A stretch of 64,000 bases of DNA from Planococcus citri (lineage: Eukaryota > Arthropoda > Insecta > Hemiptera > Pseudococcidae): the NCBI RefSeq assembly GCF_950023065.1, contig NC_088678.1:59674460-59738459 (forward strand), given 5' to 3'. The position numbers were made by a program, and so were the translations under genes. The notes under the pieces were generated by a model, which worked only from the letters and a program-made list of their open reading frames with translations, did no database searches and had not been told where the DNA came from. Within the stretch, counting starts at the first letter, position 1. Each line of letters opens with the position of its first letter. This document shows positions 35,401 through 46,644 of the stretch, piece by piece.

Positions 35401-38400
35401 CCACTGAGACTACATGGTGGTTTCAAAAGGTTTTGAAGCTTCCAGCTACTTTTAGGAAATTTCAATTTTTCAAAAAAAGTCATACAACCTTTCAAAAAGT
35501 TGCTGGAGGCTCCAAAACGACTTGAAATTCACCAGCAGTCAACTTCGTAGCGTATTGAAATTAGTTTGCAGAATGAATTTCGACTCCCCATCTTGGTTTG
35601 ATAAAATATCGGGGAAATTTGAAGTTTCAAAAATCTACTGGAGGCTCCAGTCGATGTTCAAAAAAGTCGTTGGAGGCTCTAAAATGACTTGAAATCCACC
35701 AGAAGTCGTTTTAAGAGGGTGTTAAAATTGGAGTGTAGAGTAAATTTAAGCTTTTCCATCTCTATTTGATGAAATTTTGTGAAAATTTAAAGTTTCAAAA
35801 ATCTGCTGGACGCTTCAGGAATTTTCAAAAAGTCGCTGGAAGATCCAAAACGAATTGAAATTCACCTGCAGTACTTCGTAGCGTATTGAAATTAGTTTTT
35901 AGAATAAATTTTAGCTTTACAACTCCAATTTTATGGAATTTTGTGAAAATCTAATGTTTCAAAAATCTGCTGGAGGCTCCAGAACTGCTCAAAACGGGTT
36001 GAAACCGTTTCCAATCGATTTGGCATGTTGAAAATAGGGTATATCCCAAATTTCAGCTTTCTTGGTCAATTTGGTGAAATTTTGATTTTTGCCCTCATTT
36101 TTGGCCTAAATTCGATTTTCAAAAATTCACCAAAAATCGAAAAACGCACTTTAGCACTTGAAATTTTGACAGGTGATAAATTTTTGCATGATCTTTCGAT
36201 CTACCTTTGTAAAGTTTGAAAAAGTTCGTGCAAGTCCTATGTTAAAACGCAAAATCTGCGATTTCGGCTGACCTGTCAATCAAAATGGCCGCCATTTTGT
36301 AAGTAAGGCCAACTTTTTTTTTGGCAAGTTTGCTTTAAAATGTTACTTAGTATGTCCCCTTTAAGAATAAAGTTGTCCCGGAGGATCGGCGGGGGGGGGG
36401 GGGGGTGCAATTACTCCTATTGTCATATACCGGACTAATAGGGACATATCGTAGGGAACTTCGTGGTGAAAATGTTGAAAAAATTAGGAATTTTTTTAGT
36501 GAGTAGGTAATCTATTTTGATAGGTCGCATGATATGTACTCATTTTTGGCTCAAATCTCGACTTCAAACAAGCTGAAAAAACATTACCTATCGTCTAAAT
36601 TTTTGAATTTTTGTTGTTAAATTTCAACTCTTTTTGGATAGATTGCACGGCATTTTCTGAAAACTGTCATGAAAATAATGTCCCAATTTCGAGCTCAAAT
36701 TTATTCAAAAATACCCAGATAATATTTTCGTTTAATTATTTATAGGTAATTTCTTGTCGAAAAAAATCAATGCTTTCTTTTTCGATATTTAAACAGATTT
36801 TTATTGCCTGAGTTTGAGTAATTTTTATAATGAATACCTACATTCAACAAATTTTTGAGAAAATTTTAGAATTTTCTATCGAGTAGTTTTGGAAGAAATA
36901 TTTCAACTCCGGAAATTTTCGATTTCAACTTCATTGTAGTGATTTTTAAGACTGCATTCAATGATACTGCTCATTTTTCTTATAAATCTAGCTAGGTATT
37001 TTAGCTTACACATTTTTCGATGACAAGTCCATTTTTTAGCTTACAAAACCATAGCTATTCTTCCAAACAAATTATGCATTTTTCTTTTGCTATTTTCTAC
37101 ATTATGAAATCATGTGGGGGTATTAAATACTTTATTTTGTTTTTTTTAAGAGATTTTTTTCATTAAAAAAACGAACGCAGGCATCGTAGCCAAATTTTTC
37201 TAAAAAAAGTGACTTTAGTGACTTTCATCAGTAAAAAAAGTGACAAAAAAAGTGACCAATTTTTTTTTAATTCCAGCGTTCAGGAGAGCAAAAAATCGAA
37301 AAACAAAAGCAAAAAACGTTCAATATCTCACCTAAAAACTATTACTTAATTCTCCCGCCTGACCCCACCGGAAAATCCGTTTATAAAAAAAACAAATGTG
37401 AGAACAAGGTAGTTCATTTTTTCATTTTTAAAATTTTAGAATTTGAATGATGTTTTTGAAGGAAGTTTATTTTGAAAATGAAAAAAGACAGGCCTAATCG
37501 AGGGCGAAAGCTCTTGAAAATTTGTATGTCGAGAGGCATAAAAACGATGTTTTTTTGTGAAAAGTTTTTTTTTTGGCTCAAGAACTTGATTTAAAAAAAA
37601 AATAAATTTCCATTTTCATTTTGAAAAAGAAAAGAAAACAAGCCCGAGAGCGAAGCGAGGGCAAAAGCTTTCGAAAATTGATGTTTTGAAAAGTAAAAAT
37701 TTGTGTTTTTAATACAGAAAATTCGCATAAAATCCTTTGAAAATTAATAATAAAAAGATAATTTGGATGAAAAACATTTTTTTTTGTTTAAAATGACTTT
37801 TCATGAAAAAAGTGACCAAGTCACTATAAAAGTGACCCGCTACGATGCCTGCAAACAAAAAACTATAGATAGGTGAACGAATACACATGAATGAAAACAA
37901 AAAAAGTAGGGTATAAGTATTAAATTTAAATTACAATGTAATAAGTATTTGTATTATTTTTTTTTTCGTTTTTAGGAAAAATTTAATTTAAAATTAGGTA
38001 TCGAAGTTTTTTAAAATAAAAATATAAAAAAATAATTTCAAAGTTTCGATTTGAATAATTTTATCATCGCTTTGAATCCCTTCCTCGGGAACCATTTCAA
38101 ATGATTTTTACCCAACTGATTGCGAAGGGGAGGATGGAAGGAGTTAGAACTTCAATTCGGACTTCCACGTTCCCCAGAGGGCGATACCGTCGCGCATTCT
38201 GATTGGCTGTTGATATTTCTGTGCTCTTGTTGTTTACATTTCAAAACGGGACTTTTTATCACAAACTTCGGCGATTTCATTCTCATATTAATTTTCAACG
38301 ATATTTCATTAATTTCGTAAATTTTGTGGTGTTTTTTTTAGTGTTTTTGATTAATATATGACTTCTAGTATCGTTATATGTTGTGAATAATGAATATTAC

Positions 38401-39419
38401 CTCGAGTTACAGTGTTTTAGTGAGCTTAGAAGGATGAAACAAAGTTGCACGATTAAATGAATTTAAAGTTCTTTGCAAGTGTTATTTTAATTCACCACAA
38501 CATTTACTCGATAGCACGATCGCAAAGCAATTCTCTATACGTAAATTTAGTTTTATTCAATGTGAAATAATGGAAATATAACATCGAATTTGAAATCGCC
38601 GAAGTTTGTGATAAAAAGTCCCGTTTTGATAAGCACCTAAGAGCACAGAATATCACTGACCAATCACGTACCACGAATGCTAGCGCGCTCTGGGGAACGT
38701 GGAGGTCCGAATAGAAATAATTAGGTAACGTAATCTTTAAAATTAAAAATCAGATTTTAGAGAGATGATTTTATGACAAATTGAATTTCATTCAATCGTT
38801 GACGAATTGGGATAATCATTTTTGAAAGTACCTACATAAAATTTTACGGAATTATGTCTACCTAAAAAATATTTCTATCAACCTTGAAACACTCAGTCAT
38901 CATTATTTATTTTCAGCATTTTATTTTAAATGAAATGCTAGAACGTTTGCGGTGACAGTTCTGTTCTTCGACTCGAATTTAAAAATCGCTGATTGCGTTG
39001 GTAAATCAAAATTCAACGAACTATTTATCACTACTGACATTTTCAAAGTTGGCCGAACCTAATTCTTCGTTCCTTTTTATCAAGAATGAGTAAAACACCG
39101 AAATTTGATTAACCCAAAAAAGAAATAGTAAGCTTTTTACACTCTATTTACAACTCAAAAATATTAGGTAGGTAATATTATGCAACATCTACGTGTGCAT
39201 GAATACCTACATACGTAATAAACCGTAGTTGGGAACTCTTTAAATTTTGTTCAGAATGCAACTTTTAAAAAACGTTTCCAAGAGAATTCTAACGTCTTTA
39301 GTGCGCAGTTGGATTTGTTTTGTACATACTATTCGGGTCCTAAAATAAGTAGGTATAGGCACGTACTTATTTAAATTTTAAAAGAATTCAAAATTGAACT
39401 CACCACTTGTGTTTGCCAT
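32445..39419 (-). CDS. Unrecognised protein, shortened family copy 3 (611 aa)
   Basis: Exon 1 is 39404-39419 (16 nt, MANTS plus one base, donor GTGAGT) and exon 2 is 32445-34264 (acceptor AACCAG). The phase-1 join gives 611 aa. The N-terminal region is complete and very close to copy 4: DLDITQDLTGIFNKKEM, IYNKFICQMTSPG, RLEATIYN and YVYWANGVTGKFTG. It is followed by a Lys/Arg patch (KKRKLD) that could act as a nuclear signal. The C-terminal part is collapsed. FRQTEW runs straight into LPNETEFAEF (most of module 1 missing), and SLFG runs almost directly into the TANL...QCDDLDDDEM tail (modules 2 and 3 missing). Both losses keep frame and are genomic, not splicing. The 5.1 kb intron holds three inserted elements. 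May encode a short isoform-like protein. Confidence 0.75.
34420..36437. mobile_element. Long foldback element, copy 1 (2018 bp)
   Basis: The left end is TAGTCCGGCATATGGCAATA and the right end is its inverse. The two arms (each close to 1 kb) are inverted copies, and the same 64-residue frame is read leftward at 34630-34824 and rightward at 36025-36219 with no difference. The arms carry tandem subrepeats (CTGGAGGCTCCAG, GACTTGAA.CCACC). There is no transposase. It lies in the intron of copy 3. Unit B has a near-empty site at about 51000 (AAGCATATACCAGGGACATA). The target duplication is not clear. Confidence 0.85.
35126..35406. mobile_element. Small hAT MITE nested in the foldback element
   Basis: The ends are CAGTGGCATCGCCAAGGGGG and its counterpart CCTGGCTACGCCACTG, flanked by the exact 8-bp repeat AGACTACA (35118-35125 and 35407-35414). 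The foldback copy at 55197 lacks it, so it entered after that element was in place. The interior includes an inverse copy of the GCGAGCGAAG-type repeat. Confidence 0.9.
37178..37851. mobile_element. CAGGCATCGTAGC-ended element, probably hAT (674 bp)
   Basis: The terminal inverted repeats CAGGCATCGTAGC and GCTACGATGCCTG flank a region rich in AAAGTGAC words at both ends. Unit B reads through without it at about 51705, which confirms an insertion. The flanks AACGAACG and CAAACAAA are only a rough 8-bp match. No coding frame. It contains two GCGAGGGC(A/G)AAAGC repeats. It lies in the intron of copy 3. Confidence 0.7.
38156..38711. mobile_element. Foldback MITE (556 bp)
   Basis: The ends are TTCGGACTTCCACGTTCCCC and its inverse GGGGAACGTGGAGGTCCGAA. 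Inner arms are also inverted: ACAAACTTCGGCGATTTCA against GAAATCGCCGAAGTTTGTG. Unit B reads through the site (about 52015) without it. The target duplication could not be resolved. No coding frame. Confidence 0.75.
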
Positions 39420-39464
39420 CTTCAGTTTGAATGATCACTTCCACGGTCAGTATTTTCAATAATC

Positions 39465-39505
39465 AATTCTGATCACTATAATAATCACAGGTCACTGGTC
39501 GAACT
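39465..39505 (-). promoter_or_regulatory. Candidate core promoter of copy 3
   Basis: On the minus strand, a block reading TGTGATTATTATAGTGATC then AGAATT is conserved at the same distance upstream of copy 4. The TATAGTG and ATCAGA parts could be a weak TATA and initiator. It lies about 46-86 bp before the copy 3 ATG. Confidence 0.35.
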
Positions 39506-40300
39506 AATGAAATTCAATAATCTACGTAGTTCTCTTGCAGTGTTTGCGCAATACGACAAAATTGATCGCGAAGAACGCACAAAAAACAAGCAAAAATTTA
39601 CACAGAACACTCAAATTGTCACATTCGACAGTCGCATTCTTCGTAACCAACCATTGAATGAACCAACAACGCAACAATAGCCACAAAAAACAAACAAGGA
39701 ACTCAAGGCTGCCGGCGCGGCGTGTGCAAAGAGGATCCTTGAAATCAGCTATGCCATCGTTTTACGACTTCAGGCGCCATACTGTGCCGATTCGACGAAT
39801 GGAAAGAAAGAAAGGTTAGGAAAAAATCGGTGGAGAGGGTCGAGTGTAGAAAGAGTGGAATGCAGTCGTATTTTTATGCAATGGTTGTTTGATGTTTACC
39901 ATTTACTGAAAATTAACAAGGGTGTGAATGCGAGTAGATTATACTTGCCGGACAAGCGTTTTCTTCCACTCATTTCCATTTGCTATATTTTTATTATTAG
40001 GTATGTACCTTTTAATATACAGGGTGTTCGGGGGATGGTGGTACAAACTTCAAATTTGGATATAACCGGGTACGAGTAAAAAACAAGTGAGATGAACCAG
40101 TTGCCTATTTTGAAAATTGAAGGGACAAAATACGTCTTCAAAATCAAAAAGCCGAAATTCAATTTTGACCTTGATGTTTGGTAGTGCTTTGATAAATGAA
40201 CAAAATTACCTGTTATGACTTTTTGCCCAATTTGCAAATTGCAGGGACTACAACATGTGATTTTTAATTTTAAAAAATCACGATTGAAAAACCTCGAGAA

Positions 40301-40450
40301 CTGACATCACTGAGGAAACCTCCGGGTGCTGACTTCACTGAGGAAACCTCCGGGTCCATGTCAGCACCCGGAGGTTTCCTCAGTGATGTCAGTATTTTAA
40401 TTAAACTTGTTAACTTAACATAACCCGGAGGTTTCCTCAGCGATGTCAGC
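40301..40450. repeat. Short inverted and direct repeat cluster
   Basis: The motif CTGACATCACTGAGGAAACC plus TCCGGGT occurs twice forward (from 40301 and about 40330) and twice inverted (to about 40392 and 40449). The central pair forms a long hairpin. The matching part of unit B (about 53740) lacks it, so it was inserted or grew after the duplication. Confidence 0.75.
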
Positions 40451-40829
40451 ATAAAAATAAGTCATCGCTTAAGGGATATGATCATATTTTTTCTTACTCT
40501 AAAATTTAAAAAGTTTTTGAAACTCAAAACTTTTACTGAATTTACAGTTTTCGAGTTTCAAAAACTTCTTATATTTTAGAGTAAGAAAAAAAGATGATCA
40601 TTGACAAAATTTGTTTATTTTTCAACGTAGTAGGTGTTTATTTCCGCATTCATTTTTTTCATCGCAATTTTTTGAAATTAAAAATCATTTGTAGCTGCTT
40701 CAATTTGCAAGTTAGGCAAAAATTCGTGGTAATTTTGTTCATTTTATTCACATTCTTCGGCAGTTCGGCAAATATTTACTACATTTTCTTTGGAATGATA
40801 AATTGATATTTTCATTTATGTACTACTTG

Positions 40830-41832
40830 CTGGGACGGTTTTAAGGGTGGTATGGGGGGGGGGGGGTGTAACACCCTTCCAATGTTCAGAATCGTCCAAT
40901 ATAGTAAACTGTCGGAAAATTTCGGCAAATAGAAGAAAATTCGAAAAACTAAAAATAAATCGTCATTTTGGTGGTAAAATCGTTAATTTGCCGACAAAAT
41001 CAACGATCTATTCTCAAAATTCTTATTTTTTTCAAAATCTTTTGCCCTCGCCTCGCTCGGGCTAAATTATCATCTCTTTCTCAAATCATTCATAATTGTG
41101 CTTGGAAAGTATTTTTAATTTCATATGATCGGAAAATGAGTAGTTTCCGCAACAGTTTTGTGGTTGGAAAATATGTCTTTAACGCATCTATCTAAACACG
41201 TGCGGAAAGTAGTTACTTTCCTCCCTAGGGAGGAAAGTAACTGTTTTCCGCACATGTTTACAAATTCCAAATTAACAATTTTTAAAAATTTTAGCATTTA
41301 TTTTCCTCTCATATGAAATTAAAATAGTATACGCGACAGGATTGGACAGTAACGCGATTAACTCGTGCGATTTAAGTCACTCGGCTTCGCCTCGCTCCTT
41401 AAACTTCGCACTCGTTAATCGCATACTTTCCGCTCCTGTCACGTAATATACTATTAATCAAACTTTTAAAAATGTCGTATGTGGAAAACTGACTTTTCAC
41501 ATCAAAATTAATGCTGATTTTGCTTCTTGAAAAATTCAAATTTTTGAAAGCTTTAGCACTCGCTTTGCTCGGGCCAATGTGGTTCTCTTCTTTCAAACTC
41601 GAAATTTCAAGAAATCATTAATAAAATTTTAAAAAAGCTGAGATCAGAAAGATCGAACTCTCACATTAAAATTGATGTTATTTTACTTTTCAATTCACAA
41701 GTTTTCCAAAACCTTTGCCCTCGCGAACACATTCAAATTTCAATTTATTGTCGGAAAAATTACAATTTTTTTTGGCAAAGTGACATGATACACCCCTCCA
41801 AATAGCATGACTTCGAACCGTCTCACTCTCTG
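40830..41832. mobile_element. hAT-like element (1003 bp)
   Basis: Flanked by the exact 8-bp repeat ACTACTTG (40822-40829 and 41833-41840). Unit B has a single uninterrupted ACTACTTC at the same place (about 54146), a clean empty site. The ends share GACGGTT and a GGGTGT(A) region in inverted orientation (GGGACGGTTTTAAGG on the left, the inverse of CGAACCGTCTC on the right), but the left terminus looks trimmed. The interior has hairpins and GCTTCGCTCG-type repeats, and no transposase. Confidence 0.75.
41192..41262. repeat. Perfectly folding hairpin, about 70 nt
   Basis: AAACACGTGCGGAAAGTAGT pairs with ACTGTTTTCCGCACATGTTT, around the palindromic centre TTTCCTCCCTAGGGAGGAAA. It lies inside the hAT-like element and is probably a fossil palindromic MITE or cruciform-prone segment. 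Confidence 0.75.
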
Positions 41833-41840
41833 ACTACTTG

Positions 41841-42857
41841 TATTGTATTTCATAAAAAAGACGGGTTTAACTATTTACATTTTATTGTCCCATCATTTCG
41901 TCTTGCTAGGTTGTTTTGCCTGTGATGTACATAGCTACCTATGTACATACATGCTCCTTCTGTGAGACTTCGTGTTTTCCTCTATAGGTAGTTTTATTTC
42001 GTTTGTCTTTTTCACTTCGTAAGCGGAAAGGGTCGGCTCTCGGACACAAAAAATGTTCGCGTTTCTGTTTTATGATATGCACACTTATACGCGACTGGTT
42101 CGAGATGCTCGACTAAAGAGGGGTGATCTTGGCGACCGAGAGTGTTAAACAGCAATTAGTCACGTATAATAAATGAGTCAACTGTGCCAGATCAGAATCT
42201 CAGTGCTCACATTTGTTTCATTGTCTTTGTTCATCGTTATAGTGAGAGGCCTCGTTTCAAATATTTAATTTTGCTCAAGCATTTTAAATTTTTTATTTAG
42301 CGTTTTTGCCAAAATAAACTGATCTGAAAAACCTACCTAGTACCTACTTAATCCATAAATTGAATGTGTGTTATCGAATTACGCATTTTTTAACCCTAAA
42401 TAAATAAAAAAAAAATAAAATAGGTGCGCTATAAATTACTACCTATAGGGTAATTCAAAATATACCTAGGTACTCTTATTCAAAGATAATATTGAATTTC
42501 TTATATTCGATTATATGGAATGAAATATTGCTCAAATATTCGAATACCTACGCTAAAAACATTTGAAAATATGCAAAATGAAGTTGGGCTTACTTGAAAG
42601 GAAATTTTCTAAAGCGTAAAATAATTTTATTGCATTTGTAATCAGAATGCCACAAAAAACATTCAAAAAGATATACCTACTGTGTTGCCCTACAAAATAT
42701 TACGAATGCAATTTTCATCATTGAATTTTACTTACTAAACAAATACAATCGGTTTATTTGATGGAATTTTTCTTTTTAACGGGGCTCTTTTTAGACGAAT
42801 GGGTTCAGTCAAGTAACAGAAATAAGAACTCCATGTGATGCTGGAAAAGGAATTGCA
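41841..42857. other. End of unit A and junction to unit B
   Basis: Upstream flank of copy 3 shared with unit B to about 42510, then unique sequence. At about 42715-42820 lies a partial, degenerate extra copy of the NAPRT 3' UTR end (AAACAAATACAATCGG, ACGAATGGGTT; compare 30226-30330), just before unit B starts. No gene seen. Confidence 0.55.
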
Positions 42858-43475
42858 ATAACCAGGCAGAAAGGGAATGGTTTAGAAAGAGAATGATTCG
42901 AAGTTACCTATGTACTTTTTTGATTAGAAAGAATTTTCGAAACTGGATCGAAATTCTGCCATATTTTGTCATATGTAAACTTTTATTTTATTTTTTTCAA
43001 ACGCTGTTACCATTTTATTAATGTTACAATTTTTTCAGTCATTTAATCACCTTCAAAATTTGAAATTAATGAAACTTTCGTACTTATTTTTTTTTCTCGT
43101 TGGAGTAAACATAGGTACCTATCGCATTTCAACTGAATTGTATTCACTGTTCAGTGATCGAAGTACTTAAGTGATGTGATTTATTTATGATTATGAATAT
43201 AATAAGATTAAAATTTTATTATCCCTTTCGATGAATTGAAATTTAATAATTTGTTGAGGATTTATTATTTCTTAGATTTTATTTTATTGTTTATTTTATA
43301 GATCGTTTTATTTTTTTTCTTGACGTAGTTTTTATAGACTTTTCAAGGAAAATATTGAATTGTGCGATTATTCCACCATGGCCGTAGAACAAGTTTGTGA
43401 TTTTTTGAATTTTTTTAATCATGCAGTTTGTTTTTTTCTTCTGAGTTTGAACGTCTACAGTTTGAAAAGTACTTA

Positions 43476-44776
43476 CCCTACCGGCCACAAACGTCTAATA
43501 GACATCTATTAGATATTCTTTTCAGCCAAAGATACAGCTAATGGATAACTGGAATAGCTGAAATTACCTTGTTTTAATAACTGGAAAGTACCTTTTATGT
43601 AGTATTACATGGTAAATACAAGGCTAATAGATATCTGTAAAGCATTATGGCTGCAATGCGCTAAAGAATAGATATCTATTCTCCAATGCCTTGTAGCCAT
43701 AATGTTTTACAGATATCTATTGGATGCTTCTCAGCTATTAAAACGACTGAAATTCGCCCTGCAAAATGAAAGTGCTTTTAACAATCTGCAACTTGTTTAT
43801 TTGAGTAAATTTAAAGAAAACTCAAAGTGTTCAAAAAGTAATAGGTAATATCTACATCTACATGTATTATAATAGGTAAGTGGCAAAGTTTTACATTATT
43901 CAGGTATAATTGGAGAAGAATTTGCGGAAATAATAGCAAAATGGTGTCAGCAGCATATTCACTTTATCAGTAAGTTAGTACCTACATATTAATATAATTA
44001 ACATGAAAATAAGAAGTTCATGGTTAGGTAGGTACTATACAGATCTATACTTACATATTATCATATATTTCATAAACTATTTCTACCTATAATCATGAGT
44101 TTCATAATTTCATGTCAGTTATAAATCTACTTACTACACTACGTAAGATAAACATGCTGCTGACTCAATTTTTCCATTATTTTCCGCGAATTCTTCTCAA
44201 ATCGAACCTGAATCACTCGGAGTTTGTCACTTTTTGAACACTTTGAGTTTTCTTTACATTTAACATAAATAAACACGTTTTACGATACATATTTTCTTAT
44301 CAAAAAGCTAAATTGAAGAAATATCAACTTTAAATGTAATTTAAGAACTCAATTAATTGTAATTTATTGCAATTGCGGCCATTTTCAAGCATAAAATAAC
44401 GAGAATACTTATTTCCGATGCACACCTCCCTTCTATCATGACAACTGGAGCAATACTAAAGTTATTGTTCAAGTTTTGGTAGTAACTGAGTGAATTCTGA
44501 CATCTATTAGACATCTAGTAGCTATAAATTTTTGTTTAGTTATTTAATATCTGGTGACAATATATTTTAGCTATATTTAATTTTTTTCTAATAGATATTG
44601 TAAATTTGGGCTTATAGCTAACTATTAGACGTTGCTTGATATTCCATTCAACAGAATATTTTAACAACTTTTCCAAATATCTGAAAGACAGCTAATGAAT
44701 AGCAGAATGGCTGAATAGCTGAAAAGCTGTTGCAGACATAAATATTCTGTCTATTAGAGATTTGTGGCCGGTAGGG
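43476..44776. mobile_element. 1301-bp TA-flanked element, copy a
   Basis: The ends are CCCTACCGGCCACAAACGTC and the inverse with two differences, GA.ATTTGTGGCCGGTAGGG. It is flanked by TA on both sides. The empty site is visible at about 30210 (GTACTTATTTTACTC), where one TA is present, so TA is the target duplication. Subterminal inverted segments (ACTCAAAGTGTTCAAAAAGT and its inverse) give a foldback shape. No frame above 60 codons. TA targets suggest mobilisation by a Tc1/mariner-type transposase. Confidence 0.88.
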
Positions 44777-46644
44777 TATTTTACTCATGCATTTTATCAT
44801 TGAATTTTACTTAATAAACAATTCTTACGCACAATCGGTTTTGTTTGATGGTATTTTTACTTTTCATCAGTGCCTTGAACAACTGCGTTTATTTAGTACT
44901 TACCTATAATTGTAATCGTTGCTTGACAGTATGATACATAGCGTTTCCATGTGCGCTTATAAAATGAGAAAATAGCTTATCAGACGAATTTCGACGGATA
45001 TATGAGACATAAACCCTACAGTTATCATCGCGAGAATAATAAATGTTTAAGCGTTCGCGATTTCTTATCTACGTGATGTGATCAATTCCCCACAATAATT
45101 CGTTGAAAATAAAATAGAAGCTTTACACCTACCTAATAATTAAAGAATAAAATGGCCGATTATTAAATTCGAAACAAAAATCTACCTACGCGGAAAATAT
45201 TGACCGGATTTTTAAAAAATTTTTCATCTCGAAGAAGTGAAAGAAAATGTCCAATCAAATAGGTACCTAATTGAGGTTTTCCTGAAAAATGAATTTTTTG
45301 GTACCATCTAAATTTTCTTTTCATTTCCATCTTTTTTGGCAGCTAATAAACATCGATTTTCTGGACTGATCGAACATCACACTTACCTATAGAAAACAGA
45401 AACTGAGTAGATACACGACCACGTACCGTTGATATACCATAAAATTTCTCGTTAGAACCTGAATAAGTGATCGTTCATTTTTCTCAAGTCGAGTGCTTAG
45501 TCGTCGAGACAGTTTTGTTCCAAGTACATACATAAGTTCAAAATTTGAAATTTCACTTTCAGTCTCAAAAGTCTGGAAAACAGAGTTACCTCCCCCCCCC
45601 CAAACCGCTGGAAATCACTAGTAGAAAATTTGGTAACCCACGGTTTTGCCTTCAAGTCAGATACATACTTTTTTCGTTCGAGAAATTAATTATTTGTATC
45701 TAAGTGTAAAATTTGGTTTTCAAGAAAAGAAAGTTGAGTGCCAAACAATTTGAAAAAAGGACGCCCATAAAAATGTAGTAGTTTTGAATTTTGATAATTG
45801 GAATTTTGTCCCCATAGGTTTTTTCAGCGAGTTGCTCGGTTTATTCAAAGGTTAAAAACTATAACATTTCTACAAAAAAAAAAAAAAGGCCAAGAGAAAA
45901 ACTTTAGGTGAAAGAGAAAAATTTAAATGATTTTTCTAAAAAAATAAAAGAAGACAAAAGTATTAAATTGGTGCAGCGAGAAAAAAATGAAGTGTATCAA
46001 AATCATACGTAATAAAACACTAACACATCACGAAAATTAAAAACAATTTTATCGGCGATAAATATTCTAAAACATCACAAAAATCGATTACAATAAGAAT
46101 TCTTGTGTTTGCAACTGTCGAAATAAGTATCATAATTTTAATAAAATTGATTACTGTAACGAAAAAAAGCACAATAAAAAACACGAATTAACATTTAGTA
46201 CAAAATTCTGTGAAAAAAAAATTAAATTAGACAAGAAAATATTGTTTGTGAAAACAATTTTCTGATTTTTAAATAATCTTATATTTATACCTACACGATT
46301 TTTATATCATCTTAATGTTTTTCAATAGACATTAGGTGTAAAATTAGCAGGTAATAATTACTAGATACCTTACGTAAAGGAAATTTTCGGCAAAAACAAT
46401 CGTATTTTTTTTTAGATCATAGGGAGTTATTACATTTCAAATATTTGAAAGTTATTTTTTGTAATCTTAATATTAATAGGCATTTTGAACTCTCTTTGGA
46501 ACTTAGCTACCTAAAGTTATTATCTACTTATCACTATAGGTATGAAATATTTGTTGAAAACTTGAAACAATTTTCACATCTTAGAAAATTAAACAAACAA
46601 AAGAAAAAAAAATCAGGTACATACCTTACCTACCTACAAACTAC
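44777..46644. other. Duplicate of the NAPRT-to-copy-3 spacer
   Basis: Matches about 30210-32410 with small indels, including the AATAAA at about 44814. No gene seen. Confidence 0.6.

Larger units (their letters stand above)
29593..42510. repeat. Segmental duplication, unit A
   Basis: Begins in the NAPRT 3' UTR (ACCAGGCAGAAAGGGAATGG) and ends near CTCTTATTCAAAGATAATATTG. It contains family copy 3 and its upstream region. The order and orientation of landmarks match unit B: the 3' UTR copy, family gene, intron, mini-exon, GGTCGAGTGTAGA block, GGGTCGGCTCTCGGACAC block. Insertions private to A are the elements at 34420, 37178, 38156, 40301 and 40830. Confidence 0.85.

Noticed and set aside
34630..36219. 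Two identical 64-residue frames as a duplicated small gene
   Set aside because: They are the two arms of one foldback element read in opposite directions, with no sign of coding constraint.
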